From: CBDCWO01 sp965223405
GTDB taxonomy: Bacteria > Bacteroidota > Bacteroidia > Chitinophagales > Saprospiraceae
Direction: 5' to 3'
Length of the DNA stretch: 64,000 nt
Assembly: GCA_965223405.1 (NCBI GenBank)
Contig: CBDCWO010000006.1
Location: 5,332,001 to 5,396,000, forward strand
Shown piece after piece: positions 1-9,171 of this stretch; the first letter of the stretch is position 1; each line of letters opens with the position of its first letter. The position numbers were made by a program, and so were the translations under genes. Below the pieces are notes generated by a model. That model was not told where the DNA came from. It searched no databases and worked only from the letters and a program-made list of their open reading frames with translations.

Positions 1-1513
1 CTAATTTATCCTTTAAAACTTGATATCCTCGTTCCTGCTGTTTTTTTTGCTCCCGATATTCTGCACTTTTTGCCGTTAGAAAAGCCTGATTGTCACGATA
101 TTTAGCAAAGTCAGCCTGTTGCAATGGGTATGGAATGCGATGGAATAATTTTGCTCGAAGAATATTCTCCTTATGGAAGCCGAGGTCTTTGTTTAATAGA
201 GAATTTAATTGTTTGACAACTGTTACAGATGCGATCAAAAGCACAAATGTTAAAGCATATTGAAGCACTATAAAGCCATTTCTTCCACCAATTAAACTTC
301 CCGAGAGATAAAGATTTTTCATGCCGGTAATAGGAGGGAAGCGCATGGCTAGAAAAATCGGATAAATAAGTGCCAAAGTAGAAAGGCACAAGAGAATTAT
401 TGTATTTAGGAAAAATATGTTTAAAAAGGGTGGTGATAAGGAAACCTTTGTAATGGAATTAAACCCTGGAAGAAGTAAAAAATATAAGGCAGATATGAGC
501 ACAGCTGAAATTGCAATATGGAGTGCGGTTTCTATGATTTTTTGATAGACAATATCCCGTTTACGTGCTCCATTGATCATGCTAATCGCATTGGTCTTTT
601 GTGTTTTGTTGGCATTGATAATTTGTAGATTCGATAAATTTATAGCGGAGATCAACAAGATTAAGATCATTGTGCCGATTAAGATATAGAGTGTTTTTTT
701 ATCTCCATATTTGGAAATAAGACCCTTTAACTCAGTTATATTTTTGCTATAGTACATTGTATTAAAAGGTTGAATTCCCATGATGCTTTCTCCGAATTGC
801 TGATGAGAATGACCAATTGATGCAATTTTTTTGTTAAAAGATGATGGATCAAAACCCTTGTTTACGAGGAAAAAAGCTCCTCCCGAACGAGAATATTTAT
901 TCGGTTCTGAAGATGAGCGTAAAATAAAATCAAATGTGATGGAACTATTAGATGGTGGTGGATTGACAATTCCTGCAACAGTACATATGTCCTTTCGATT
1001 TGAGGTAACATTTAACTGCTTACCCACTGGATTTTGGCTGCCAAACACTTTCTTAGCGAAGCGTTCTGTAATCAGAATGCTGTTAGGAGCAGACAAGGCC
1101 ATTTTTGCATCCCCGACCTTCATGGTAAAATCGAACATTTCAAAAAAAGTTGTATCGACAATAATTCCTTCAGGAGTATATTCAGAATCTTCGTATGAGA
1201 TCTTCATTTCTCCTTCATTATATTTTTGAATATTCGTATAATTCCTGAGCTCTGGATGTTCTTTGTAATTGAATTTGAAGAAAAGTGCCGGATTGATAAT
1301 CTCCCATTGAGCTTCGGGTGAAGCTTTTATTTTCATCAAATAGATGTCATCAATATTCTTATGGAATTGGTCCATAGTCATCTCGTTATGAACATAGCTG
1401 TATAATAGGGATATGCAGAGCGTTCCCAGACAAAGTGTAAGTATGCTGCCTACAAAAATCAATCTATTGGTTCCGAAATTTCGAATTGCTAATTTGAAGT
1501 AGTATATGATCAT
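1..1513 (-). CDS. ABC transporter permease, MacB/FtsX type (3' part missing at window edge)
   Basis: An open frame of 504 codons begins at an ATG at 1513 and runs off the left edge, so the C-terminal part is not visible. The product has a first membrane segment at about residues 19-40, then a soluble MacB-like periplasmic domain of about 230 residues, then three membrane segments near 274-295, 331-352 and 365-390 and a fifth near 414-433. That is the first FtsX half plus the start of the second half of the long Bacteroidota permeases, which usually reach about 800 residues. It lies downstream of its ATPase, HlyD and TolC genes on the same strand, so it is likely the last gene of an export operon. 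The cargo is unknown. Plus-strand open frames inside it are shadows. Confidence 0.85.
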   Translation of the reverse strand, partial: MIIYYFKLAIRNFGTNRLIFVGSILTLCLGTLCISLLYSYVHNEMTMDQFHKNIDDIYLMKIKASPEAQWEIINPALFFKFNYKEHPELRNYTNIQKYNEGEMKISYEDSEYTPEGIIVDTTFFEMFDFTMKVGDAKMALSAPNSILITERFAKKVFGSQNPVGKQLNVTSNRKDICTVAGIVNPPPSNSSITFDFILRSSSEPNKYSRSGGAFFLVNKGFDPSSFNKKIASIGHSHQQFGESIMGIQPFNTMYYSKNITELKGLISKYGDKKTLYILIGTMILILLISAINLSNLQIINANKTQKTNAISMINGARKRDIVYQKIIETALHIAISAVLISALYFLLLPGFNSITKVSLSPPFLNIFFLNTIILLCLSTLALIYPIFLAMRFPPITGMKNLYLSGSLIGGRNGFIVLQYALTFVLLIASVTVVKQLNSLLNKDLGFHKENILRAKLFHRIPYPLQQADFAKYRDNQAFLTAKSAEYREQKKQQERGYQVLKDKL

Positions 1514-1566
1514 AAGAATCTATTTAGATTAGTCATAATCGCTATAAGTTATTGATACATAATATT

Positions 1567-2262
1567 TTATAATAGGTCGCCATCCCCTTCATTTTCAGAT
1601 TCTGTAATTACCTGCCCATCAAACAAATTGATGATCCGGTGGGCATAGGCCGCATCATCCTGTGAATGGGTGACCATCACCACCGTGGTGCCCTCCTGGT
1701 TGAGTTCGGTGAGCAACTTCATTACCTGGGTGCCATTTTTGGAGTCCAGATTTCCAGTTGGTTCATCGGCAAGAATGAGTTTGGGGTTCGAAGCTACAGC
1801 ACGTGCGATTGCTACCCGTTGTTGTTGGCCTCCCGATAGTTGCTGGGGGAAATGTTTACGCCGGTGACTCATCTTCATGCGATCAAGCACTTCATTGACC
1901 CGCTCCTTGCGTTCACGAGTACTCATTTTAAGGTATACCAGGGGGATTTCTACATTTTCAAAAACATTGAGCTCATCAATGAGATTGAAACTTTGAAATA
2001 CAAAACCAATGTTACCTTTGCGTTTTTCGGTGCGATGGCGTTCTTTTAAGTGGCCGACCTCGTCGCCTTTAAAATAATAGAGTCCTTCCGTGGGGTTATC
2101 CAGCAGTCCGATTATGTTTAACAAAGTGGACTTCCCACATCCGGAAGGACCCATTACCGCTACGAATTCACCATCTTCGATGGTTAGGCTGACTTGATAC
2201 AAGGCACTCGTTTCAATTTCGCCTACCCGGAATATTTTGGTTAAATTTTCTGTTTTTATCAT
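1567..2262 (-). CDS. ABC transporter ATP-binding protein, MacB/LolD family
   Basis: This 231-residue ATPase powers the adjacent MacB-type permease. It shows Walker A GPSGCGKST at residues 38-46, the Q-loop glutamine at 90, signature LSGGQ at 142-146, Walker B LILADE at 162-167 and an H-loop MVTHS near 199. I chose the ATG at 2262, giving an N terminus MIKTENLTKIF that matches the family. A longer frame to 2301 adds 13 residues encoded by an AGACCGG-rich simple sequence and is unlikely to be translated. The permease starts about 50 bp downstream, so the two are probably co-transcribed. The ABC family is certain; the substrate cannot be read from the sequence. Confidence 0.93.
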   Translation of the reverse strand: MIKTENLTKIFRVGEIETSALYQVSLTIEDGEFVAVMGPSGCGKSTLLNIIGLLDNPTEGLYYFKGDEVGHLKERHRTEKRKGNIGFVFQSFNLIDELNVFENVEIPLVYLKMSTRERKERVNEVLDRMKMSHRRKHFPQQLSGGQQQRVAIARAVASNPKLILADEPTGNLDSKNGTQVMKLLTELNQEGTTVVMVTHSQDDAAYAHRIINLFDGQVITESENEGDGDLL

Positions 2263-2655
2263 AGGATTAAAGTTGGAGACCGAAGACCGGAGACCGGACA
2301 CCAGAATTGATTTATATTTAAATTTTCAGGTTCAAGTGGTCTATAAAATGATAAGTATTGCTCATATTTTACATTTTTAATAGTTTTCAATTCTCAATTT
2401 ATAAATCTTATTTCTTCATTTGTAATGCGTAATTCGTATATCTGTCTTCGTATTACTGTTTCCGGTAAATTGTCAGAATCAGGATTTACAGGATTACAGG
2501 ATTAGCTGGATTTTTGATATATAAAAATCGAGATTCTGTTAAAATATTTTATCCTGTTAGTACATTTCTCAATCTTCACTCTGGTTTCCGTCACAGATTA
2601 TTTGGCTATGAAGGAGGACCTTGTTCCCTGCTTTTTATCCATAATTGGTAATTTT
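2263..2655. other. Non-coding gap between HlyD and ATPase genes
   Basis: This stretch of about 390 bases separates two genes of the same apparent operon. It holds simple-sequence repeats: an AGACCGG-rich run at the ATPase start, GTAATGCGTAATTCGTA near 2421 and ACAGGATTA units near 2480-2505. No open frame or tRNA is visible. The gap is long for an operon, so the ATPase and permease may also have their own promoter, but no clear box was found. Confidence 0.6.
2480..2505. repeat. Short tandem CAGGATTA repeat
   Basis: Three consecutive units (CAGGATTTA, CAGGATTA, CAGGATTAG) lie between the HlyD and ATPase genes. A fourth, looser unit (TTATCCTGTTAG) follows in inverted orientation near 2550. Such units are common simple repeats in Bacteroidota intergenic DNA; no function is implied. 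Confidence 0.6.
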
Positions 2656-3906
2656 TCATTTTAGTACAATCTTGTCATTATCCCCATAAGTATCATAATT
2701 GGATGTGATAACCTTTTCTCCCGCTTCCAACCCTTCTACCACTTCATAATACTGTGGATTCTGCTTGCCAATCCGGATAGTACGCTTATAGGCAAACTCC
2801 ATATCCGGATTTAAAACATAAACCCATTGACCACCGGTACTTTGGAAAAAACCACCTCGCGGTAAAAGCAGTGCTTTCGCCGGTTCGCCCAATTTGAGTC
2901 TGAGATTGTAGGATTGCCCGGTACGAATGTTTTCGGGCCGGTGATCCATAAATACAAAGTCTACCCGGAATTGTCCATTTCGAACTTCGGGGTACACCTT
3001 CCGTACTCTCAATTGGAAGGTTTGACCGCTTCTTTCCAAGGTGGCGGTCAGATCCCGAATCACCCGGTCGATGTAATGTTCGTCTACTTCAGCTCTGATT
3101 TTAAAATCCGTTAGCACATTGATTTGTCCGATCCGACTGCCTCTGCCGATGGTTTGACCTATCTCTGCTTCGAGGGTACTCAACTGCCCATCGATAGGAG
3201 CTTTGACATTTAAGTTATCCACCCGGTCCCGTACAAACTGGAGATTTTTCTCGTTTACTTTCAAATTATCGTTGAGTTGCCGTATTTCAATTTCGCGGAA
3301 CATAGAGTCTTGTCGCGCTCTTTCCAGCGTTAATTCACGCAGTTGTTTGGCGTGTTCAAAGTCCTCTTTTGAGCGTATATAATCTTCTTCCGGAATTAAT
3401 TTGTCCGAAAAGAGCTGTTGATTCTGATCATAAAGCCTTTTTTTTCTTTTGATGTCATAAGACTGCAGGATCAATTCTTTTTCCAGACTGATTTTTTCCT
3501 TTTCCATGCGAATCATGGTGTTGCGTAGGTCATTCTGACGTTCTCCCAGGCGTGCTTCAGTTTCGAGGATCTCCAGATACATGTCTTTATTCTCCAATTT
3601 CACCAGAACATCACCCTGTTTTACCATAGCACCTTCTTCGACATATTTTTTCATGACCCTTCCTGATTCAGGGGCATCCAGGAAGATGGTCGCTATGGGC
3701 TCTACATAGCCCAGCAGACGGATGTAATCGTTGAAGTCCCCATCTATGACTTCATCGATGGTCAACTTATCCTTTTCAATGCGAAACGTAGTGACCTGGG
3801 ACATGACAAAAGTCCGATACAGTATAAAGATGAATGCACCAACCAATATCACCCACAGCATGTGTTTGGGTTTGATGCCTTTCTCTTCTTTTACGATTCT
3901 ATCCAT
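2656..3906 (-). CDS. HlyD-family periplasmic adaptor (membrane fusion) protein
   Basis: The 416-residue product fits the adaptor linking an inner membrane ABC transporter to an outer membrane TolC channel. It has a short cytoplasmic N terminus, one membrane segment at about residues 16-36, a lipoyl-like segment (around PESGRVMKKYVEEGAMVKQG), a long charged coiled-coil hairpin over about residues 95-215, a second lipoyl half (VKAPIDGQLSTLEAEIGQ) and C-terminal beta-barrel domains. It starts 47 bp after the tolC-like gene and is followed by the ATPase and permease genes, so the four genes form a complete tripartite exporter. Family assignment is firm; cargo is unknown. Confidence 0.92.
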   Translation of the reverse strand: MDRIVKEEKGIKPKHMLWVILVGAFIFILYRTFVMSQVTTFRIEKDKLTIDEVIDGDFNDYIRLLGYVEPIATIFLDAPESGRVMKKYVEEGAMVKQGDVLVKLENKDMYLEILETEARLGERQNDLRNTMIRMEKEKISLEKELILQSYDIKRKKRLYDQNQQLFSDKLIPEEDYIRSKEDFEHAKQLRELTLERARQDSMFREIEIRQLNDNLKVNEKNLQFVRDRVDNLNVKAPIDGQLSTLEAEIGQTIGRGSRIGQINVLTDFKIRAEVDEHYIDRVIRDLTATLERSGQTFQLRVRKVYPEVRNGQFRVDFVFMDHRPENIRTGQSYNLRLKLGEPAKALLLPRGGFFQSTGGQWVYVLNPDMEFAYKRTIRIGKQNPQYYEVVEGLEAGEKVITSNYDTYGDNDKIVLK

Positions 3907-3953
3907 AAGATAATGTGGTTCTGAGACTTAAAGTCCTCGATCATTACCTGAAA

Positions 3954-5450
3954 CTATTTTTTCAGTGGTTCTTCATTTTCAAAGTCGTACAAAGTCATTC
4001 TCCGTATATCGTAATAGGCCAACCAATAGGCTCTCAGCGCGGTGACATATCCTTTTCTGGCGTTGGCTTCCTCACTCAGGGCCAGGTTCAGGTCCGTGAT
4101 GGCTGCTCTGCCAATTCGGTATCGACCTCGGGTCATTTCCAATCGACGCTGGGATATGTTATAAGCTTCTATGGCAATTTTTACTTGTTCTTCGACCAAT
4201 TCAAATTGTTGCACCCGAATGGATATTTCATGGGTAAACGACAGCTTTGCTTGTTGCAATTGCAGATCCAATAGTTCCTTGTTAGACTTGGCAATTTCAA
4301 TTCTCGACCTGGCCTTACCCCAGTCAGCGATTGGTAAGGAAAGACCTATCTGAAACTGTTCGTTGTCTAAAGGAGATTGATAGGCACTCTTTAATTCATT
4401 TCCCGTTTGGGAGAGACCAAAGGTAAAGTATAAACTGGCATTGGGGCCACTCTCTAATTTCGCTGCCTTCAGATTTCTCTGAGCTTCCAGCGCTCTGCGG
4501 TCAAATTCAATGATATCGCTGCGGTTCAGTTGGGCATATGCCAAGGCCCGATCCTCATCAACATGCACGTTAGGGATGGCTTCCGGAACCAATAACTGGA
4601 AGAACACCTTTTGAGTAATGCCAATATAATTTCGCAAAGCTTCAGTGGAAGCATGATAATCCTGTCTAATGCTGGAAAGTCCGGCGTTTGCATTCATGAC
4701 ATTTAATCTCATTTGCAATAACGCGGTTTCGGCCACCTGGCCCACATCATATTGGCCCTGGGTAAGTTGCAAGAGAGATTTCGCTTCGTGGAGATTATGC
4801 TCTGAAGCCACTAAATTGATTTGGAGGGTTAACAGATCAAAAAAAAGACTGGCCGCATAATACGACACATTTTCCAGGTCTTCTGCAAACTCACTTTGAG
4901 CCTCCCGGTAATAAATCGGGGCCATTTTTTTGTTCCACTTCTGGTGGTTAAATCGAAACAGAGGCTGTACCAAACTAAAAAAGATAGGTGTAGTTAGGTA
5001 TGATTTTGATTTCCCGGAGTTGCTATCACCAAATAGATCCAACCTTTGCAAACCGGTACCGACGTAGATACTCCCACCGGTCAGTGCGATATCCTGACTG
5101 ACTCCGACATTAATCCGGTTTCTCATGAGTTTTTGTTGCACAAAGGCTTCGGCCCCATCAGGAAGTGTGATCCGCTGGATTGATCGGTTGAAATCAGATA
5201 AGTTGGCTGACAGGCTAATCTGAGGGTTGAAGTCAGCCAGAACTGCCTGGTAGGCCCAATATTGATTAGATAGAGATTTGGAGGCTACTTGTGAACTTAG
5301 CGATTGTTCCCTGGCTATGTTGATGATGTCAGTCAAAGTAACTTTGAGCGTGTCCTGCCCGCGCGATCCGGATGCCTGTATACAAAGGATAATTAAATAA
5401 ATGCATCGATATATACGCCAATTTAGCACCAAAACCAGATAGGTTTTCAT
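3954..5450 (-). CDS. TolC-family outer membrane efflux protein
   Basis: The 498-residue product is an outer membrane channel of the TolC/OEP family. An N-terminal signal peptide of about 30 residues (hydrophobic LVLVLN then CIYLIILCIQASG) precedes two helical OEP repeats rich in Q, A and N. I chose the ATG at 5450; the longer frame begins at a TTG at 5462 and only adds four residues before this ATG. It is the first gene of the minus-strand exporter operon and is transcribed away from the NtrC-type regulator gene across a 192-bp gap, an arrangement suggesting control by that two-component system. Confidence 0.9.
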   Translation of the reverse strand: MKTYLVLVLNWRIYRCIYLIILCIQASGSRGQDTLKVTLTDIINIAREQSLSSQVASKSLSNQYWAYQAVLADFNPQISLSANLSDFNRSIQRITLPDGAEAFVQQKLMRNRINVGVSQDIALTGGSIYVGTGLQRLDLFGDSNSGKSKSYLTTPIFFSLVQPLFRFNHQKWNKKMAPIYYREAQSEFAEDLENVSYYAASLFFDLLTLQINLVASEHNLHEAKSLLQLTQGQYDVGQVAETALLQMRLNVMNANAGLSSIRQDYHASTEALRNYIGITQKVFFQLLVPEAIPNVHVDEDRALAYAQLNRSDIIEFDRRALEAQRNLKAAKLESGPNASLYFTFGLSQTGNELKSAYQSPLDNEQFQIGLSLPIADWGKARSRIEIAKSNKELLDLQLQQAKLSFTHEISIRVQQFELVEEQVKIAIEAYNISQRRLEMTRGRYRIGRAAITDLNLALSEEANARKGYVTALRAYWLAYYDIRRMTLYDFENEEPLKK

Positions 5451-5570
5451 AAAAATGTACAATCGGAATGCCAGAAATATATCTTTCAGATTTTCAGTTC
5501 ATTACAAAAATTCATGCCTGTAAATGCTACTAAAAGTGTAAAAATATTTTACAAGTATTCTGTATAAATA

Positions 5571-5603
5571 TTTGACACATGGCTAAATATTGGAGTATAT
5601 TTA
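5571..5603 (+). promoter_or_regulatory. Possible -33/-7 promoter for the NtrC-type regulator gene
   Basis: TTG at 5572-5574 and TATATTTA at 5596-5603 (one mismatch to TAnnTTTG) are 24 nt apart, start to start, close to the spacing of the better matches in this window. The predicted transcript would have a leader of about 30 nt. Pattern match only. Confidence 0.3.
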
Positions 5604-5642
5604 TCTCGAGTAGACTGTGATTAACTTATTCAAATTTTACTA

Positions 5643-7013
5643 GTGATTAATGCCAACGTACTGATTATAGATGACAACACGGGAGTGCTCACCGCGCTAA
5701 AGGTGCTATTATCCACTCATTACAAAAAAATCGATACAGCGTCCAATCCCAATGTAATTCCTTCACTTTTAAGAGAACAGCACTTTGATATTATCATCCT
5801 GGATATGAACTTTTCTGCCGGGCTTAGATCAGGTAATGAAGGAATTTACTGGTTACGTAGAATTCGTAAAATTGATAATTCCACAAGTATCATTATGCTT
5901 ACCGCCTATGCCGACATCGAACTTGCGGTTAAAAGTTTGAAAGAAGGCGCCACTGACTTTATCATCAAACCCTGGCATAATGATAAATTATTGGCAACCC
6001 TGAAGGCAGCTTATCAATTAAGCAAATCCAAAAAGGAGGTAAAGCAACTTAAATTAAAAGAGCGTAATCTAAAAAATGCTATGATCAGGCCGCGTGAAAT
6101 TATTGCAGCACCTGATTCTTCCATGCACCAGGTCATGAAACTGGTGAACAAAGTTGCGGGAACCGATGCCAATGTCCTAATCACAGGAGAGCATGGGACT
6201 GGAAAGGGTTTGATCGCTGAGGAGTTACATCGCAGCTCAAAACGCTGCCATGAAGCCTTGATCACGGTCGATATGGGAGCGATCATAGAAACGCTATTTG
6301 AAAGTGAACTATATGGTCATGTAAAAGGAGCTTTTACCGATGCCAGGGAAGATAAGGCAGGAAAATTTGAAACAGCGGATAAAGGGTCGCTCTTCCTTGA
6401 TGAAATCGGAAACCTGCCACTGCACTTGCAAGCTAAATTATTGGTTACCCTGCAGAACCGGTCTGTCAGCAGGGTAGGGGCCAATCGAACCATCCCCATT
6501 GATATTAGACTGATTTCAGCTACTAACCGGGATTTGGAACAATTGGTAAGGGAAGGACTGTTCAGAGAGGATCTTTTATTCCGGATTAATACCATAACCA
6601 TTGAGATTCCTCCCTTGCGAAACAGGAAGAGCGATATTCCTTATTTGGCAGAATTTTATTTGAAGAAGTACAGCGACAAATATGGAAGAGGAAACTTGAA
6701 GTTAAACCATGAAGCTCAGCAAACTTTAATCAACTATCAGTGGCCTGGAAATATCCGGGAATTGCAGCATGCTATGGAGAAAGCTGTAATCCTGGCTGAC
6801 GATAAAACTCTGGGCCCCACAGACTTTTTTTTCAAATCTGAAGAACTTATTGAAGAAAACGATGCTTCCGTTACTCTGGATGAAATGGAGAAGCGAATGA
6901 TCACTATCGCTTTAAGGCGGCACAATGGTAATTACAGTGCTGTAGCCAATCAACTGGGCATCACGCGTCAAACATTATATAATAAAATTAAGAAATGGGG
7001 ATTTTCCGCATAA
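5643..7013 (+). CDS. NtrC-family sigma-54-dependent response regulator
   Basis: This 456-residue regulator has a receiver domain (residues 1-120, phospho-acceptor D54 in ILDMNF), a sigma-54 activator AAA+ domain (about 155-390) with Walker A GEHGTGKG at 182-189 and Walker B GSLFLDE near 248-254, and a C-terminal Fis-type helix-turn-helix (about 420-454). The sigma-54 contact loop reads GAFTDA at 229-234 instead of GAFTGA. The start is a GTG at 5643; no in-frame ATG precedes the conserved VLIIDD strand. A histidine kinase gene follows 30 bp later, forming a two-component pair divergent from the exporter operon, its likely target. Confidence 0.93.
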   Translation: MINANVLIIDDNTGVLTALKVLLSTHYKKIDTASNPNVIPSLLREQHFDIIILDMNFSAGLRSGNEGIYWLRRIRKIDNSTSIIMLTAYADIELAVKSLKEGATDFIIKPWHNDKLLATLKAAYQLSKSKKEVKQLKLKERNLKNAMIRPREIIAAPDSSMHQVMKLVNKVAGTDANVLITGEHGTGKGLIAEELHRSSKRCHEALITVDMGAIIETLFESELYGHVKGAFTDAREDKAGKFETADKGSLFLDEIGNLPLHLQAKLLVTLQNRSVSRVGANRTIPIDIRLISATNRDLEQLVREGLFREDLLFRINTITIEIPPLRNRKSDIPYLAEFYLKKYSDKYGRGNLKLNHEAQQTLINYQWPGNIRELQHAMEKAVILADDKTLGPTDFFFKSEELIEENDASVTLDEMEKRMITIALRRHNGNYSAVANQLGITRQTLYNKIKKWGFSA

Positions 7014-7043
7014 CTGGTTTTTTCACTCCACAACAGTAGAGCT

Positions 7044-8396
7044 ATGATTAGTATTTCTCTTTATCGAACCATTATCAGCTACGTCATACTAATGGGTTTG
7101 ACATTGTTTGTGCTTTTGTGGTGCATATTTATATTGCATTCTTGGCTTTACAGTATTCCGGTCTTTCTGGTTCTTACCCTCGTCGTGAGTTCTTTGATCT
7201 ATTATCTAAATAAAACCAATCGTAAGATTGCTTTCTTTTTTGAAGCCATCGAAAATGAGGATACTGCTTTATTTTTTCCAGATGAAAGGAGTTCTCCAAC
7301 CTTAGGCACATTAAACCGGAATTTAGATCGGGTAAATGCCATGATTCAGAAGATAAAAATGGAGAACAGAGCACAGGAGCAATATTATAACAAAATATTT
7401 AACCAAGTCGCCACCGGAATTTTGACAAAAGATGAAAGGGGTTTTATATATCTGGCCAACAAGGCTTGTAAACAAATGCTTAATCGAAAGCAATTAACGC
7501 ATATTAAGCAGATATCCTCGATTGATTTGAAATTGTATCAAATACTGGATAAAATCCGACCCAATGATAGACAATTAGTAAACTTACACCGTAAGGATGG
7601 TACTTTACATCTGTTACTCCATGCTACCGGATTTAAAACCCCAGATCAGGAATTGACTATCGTCACTATTCAGGATATCAAGAATGAGCTGGATTATAAA
7701 GAATTGGATTCCTGGATCAAATTGATCCGGGTATTAACACATGAGATTATCAATACCGTAAGTCCAATAACCTCACTCTCTGAATCTATTTACCAGCGCT
7801 TCGATGATTATTCGAATGCTGCGGATACCATTACATTGAACCGGGAGATTATTGACAAATCAATTGAAGGGTTGCAGGTGATCAAAGAAAGGGGAGAGGG
7901 GTTGATTGAATTTGTAAACTCGTATCGGAGATTGACTAAATTACCTAAACCTCAAAAGAGTTCCTTAAACGTCAGGAACCTGATCGATAAACTAATTATT
8001 TTAGTTAGTGGGGAACCTCACTTTGATCGGGTAGTATTTAAGCAAAATGTAAATCCTGAAAATCTGGAAATTTATGCGGATGAAAAATTGATTACCCACG
8101 CTTTAATTAACCTTATAAAAAATGCCATTGAAGTTCTTCGCGAACAGGAAAATGGGCAAATAGTTTTTACTGCAGAAATAGGCTCTTCAGGGAAGGTCCA
8201 TATTTCGGTTACCGATAACGGTCCCGGTATACCTGCTGAGATCCTGGACGATATCTTCATCCCATTTTTTACCACCAAAGAGCATGGCTCGGGTATAGGT
8301 CTAAGCCTTTCCCGCCAGATTATACGATTGCATGGAGGTACTTTAAATGTAAAAACCGTAGTAGGTAAGGGGACTTCGTTGATATTGAGGTTGTAA
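7044..8396 (+). CDS. Sensor histidine kinase, NtrY-like
   Basis: The 450-residue protein has two membrane segments (about 10-32 and 35-55) with almost no periplasmic loop, a HAMP-like linker, a PAS-like segment (115-215), an H-box with H233 in LTHEIINTVSPI, and a HATPase domain with N-box NLIKNAIE, G1 DNGPGIP, F-box and G2 GSGIGLSLS. The lack of a periplasmic sensor domain suggests it reads a signal in the membrane or cytoplasm. It follows the NtrC-type regulator gene directly and is very likely its cognate kinase. Confidence 0.92.
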   Translation: MISISLYRTIISYVILMGLTLFVLLWCIFILHSWLYSIPVFLVLTLVVSSLIYYLNKTNRKIAFFFEAIENEDTALFFPDERSSPTLGTLNRNLDRVNAMIQKIKMENRAQEQYYNKIFNQVATGILTKDERGFIYLANKACKQMLNRKQLTHIKQISSIDLKLYQILDKIRPNDRQLVNLHRKDGTLHLLLHATGFKTPDQELTIVTIQDIKNELDYKELDSWIKLIRVLTHEIINTVSPITSLSESIYQRFDDYSNAADTITLNREIIDKSIEGLQVIKERGEGLIEFVNSYRRLTKLPKPQKSSLNVRNLIDKLIILVSGEPHFDRVVFKQNVNPENLEIYADEKLITHALINLIKNAIEVLREQENGQIVFTAEIGSSGKVHISVTDNGPGIPAEILDDIFIPFFTTKEHGSGIGLSLSRQIIRLHGGTLNVKTVVGKGTSLILRL

Positions 8397-8400
8397 TATC

Positions 8401-8424
8401 AATTACGAATTACGAATTGCGAAT
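8401..8424. repeat. Tandem ACGAATT heptamers
   Basis: Three imperfect heptamers (ATTACGA, ATTACGA, ATTGCGA) follow the kinase stop codon at once. A related GTAATGCGTAATTCGTA string occurs near 2421. This is simple intergenic repeat DNA. Confidence 0.6.
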
Positions 8425-8449
8425 CAATGCAAAATTGATTGAAAAATGA

Positions 8450-8481
8450 GTTGAAAAACGAACCTTATTTAGGCATCTACA
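8450..8481. repeat. Dispersed 32-bp repeat, copy 1
   Basis: The 32 bases from GTTGAAAAACG through AACCTTATTTAGGCATCTACA recur at 11345-11379 with only a GGC insertion. Both copies lie in gaps where a plus-strand regulatory gene pair converges on a minus-strand gene, and both are followed by DNA rich in ACTCA units. Confidence 0.8.
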
Positions 8482-8525
8482 GCAGACTCATAACTCACAA
8501 TTCCAGGCTCACAACTTACTTCTGA

Positions 8526-8999
8526 CTACTCTTCAGCAAACAATTTGTTAATTTGAGCTAACTCTTCATTATTCGTTGCGAGGTTATAATTAATCAAGCA
8601 AATCTTCCAATCAGCTTCTTTTCTTAGCACGTAAATTGTGCGTGTGGGCAGTATGCTACTGATTATGCTAAAAGTAGATGACTCAATAACCATTTTCAAT
8701 TGAGGATTGAGATCAATTATTTCAGACTTTATGTTGTCATTGGAAATAATTAGGTCGGGCATGGAAAAGGTATTATTCACCATTTCAGCGAATTGTTGAA
8801 TGCTATAAGTTTCCTCTGGTCCTGTTCCGAATATTTTGGCATCTTTGGAAAATAATTTTTGCCAATCTGAAATTGATTTGTTCTTAACCGCTTGATGATA
8901 ATTTTGTATGATTTGTTCTGCTCTATGAGGTTCTCTGCTTTCTTGACTGTAAATAAATGAAATCGAGCACAACAAAAGAAAAGTTAATAATGTCTTCAT
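8526..8999 (-). CDS. Secreted NTF2/SnoaL-like protein
   Basis: The product has 157 residues from the ATG at 8999, which places a clean signal peptide at the N terminus (MKTLLTFLLLCSISFIYSQ). The longer frame adds 12 residues before it. The mature part resembles the SnoaL/NTF2-like fold: a helical start (AEQIIQNYHQAVKNKSISDWQKLF), a DAKIFGTGPEE segment, and beta strands ending in TIYVLRKEADWKICLINYNLA. Such proteins often bind small molecules or act as periplasmic accessory factors. No catalytic residues can be assigned and the function is unknown. It converges on the NtrY-like kinase gene. Confidence 0.7.
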   Translation of the reverse strand: MKTLLTFLLLCSISFIYSQESREPHRAEQIIQNYHQAVKNKSISDWQKLFSKDAKIFGTGPEETYSIQQFAEMVNNTFSMPDLIISNDNIKSEIIDLNPQLKMVIESSTFSIISSILPTRTIYVLRKEADWKICLINYNLATNNEELAQINKLFAEE

Positions 9000-9122
9000 G
9001 TTTGATATGCATTTAGTTTTTGAAATATGGATCAATGTATTGAATGCTTCGGATTTGGCGCGGAAGTTTTAGTGCAATGGTGGGGTGCAATGAGTTTTCA
9101 GTTATAATCTTTGAGGATTCGG

Positions 9123-9154
9123 TTTGGTGTGCAATAGATTGAAGGTTAATTTTA
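9123..9154 (+). promoter_or_regulatory. Possible -33/-7 promoter for the LytS kinase gene
   Basis: TTTG at 9123-9126 and TAATTTTA at 9147-9154 (one mismatch to TAnnTTTG) have a TTG-to-TA distance of 23 nt, the same as at 40517-40547 and 37745-37775. Transcription would start near 9161, leaving a leader of about 11 nt before the ATG at 9172. Confidence 0.4.
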
Positions 9155-9171
9155 TGTAGGAAAATAAATCT

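Noticed and set aside
831..1229. A 132-codon plus-strand open frame.
   Set aside because: It lies fully inside the minus-strand ABC permease gene, which reads open through the whole region with clear membrane segments and family features.
5458..5473. A sigma-54-like -24/-12 sequence TGGCATTCCGATTGTA on the minus strand before the tolC-like gene.
   Set aside because: The spacing of the two elements fits and -12 has one mismatch, but the transcript would start inside the first codons of tolC (near 5447), after the only good ATG at 5450.
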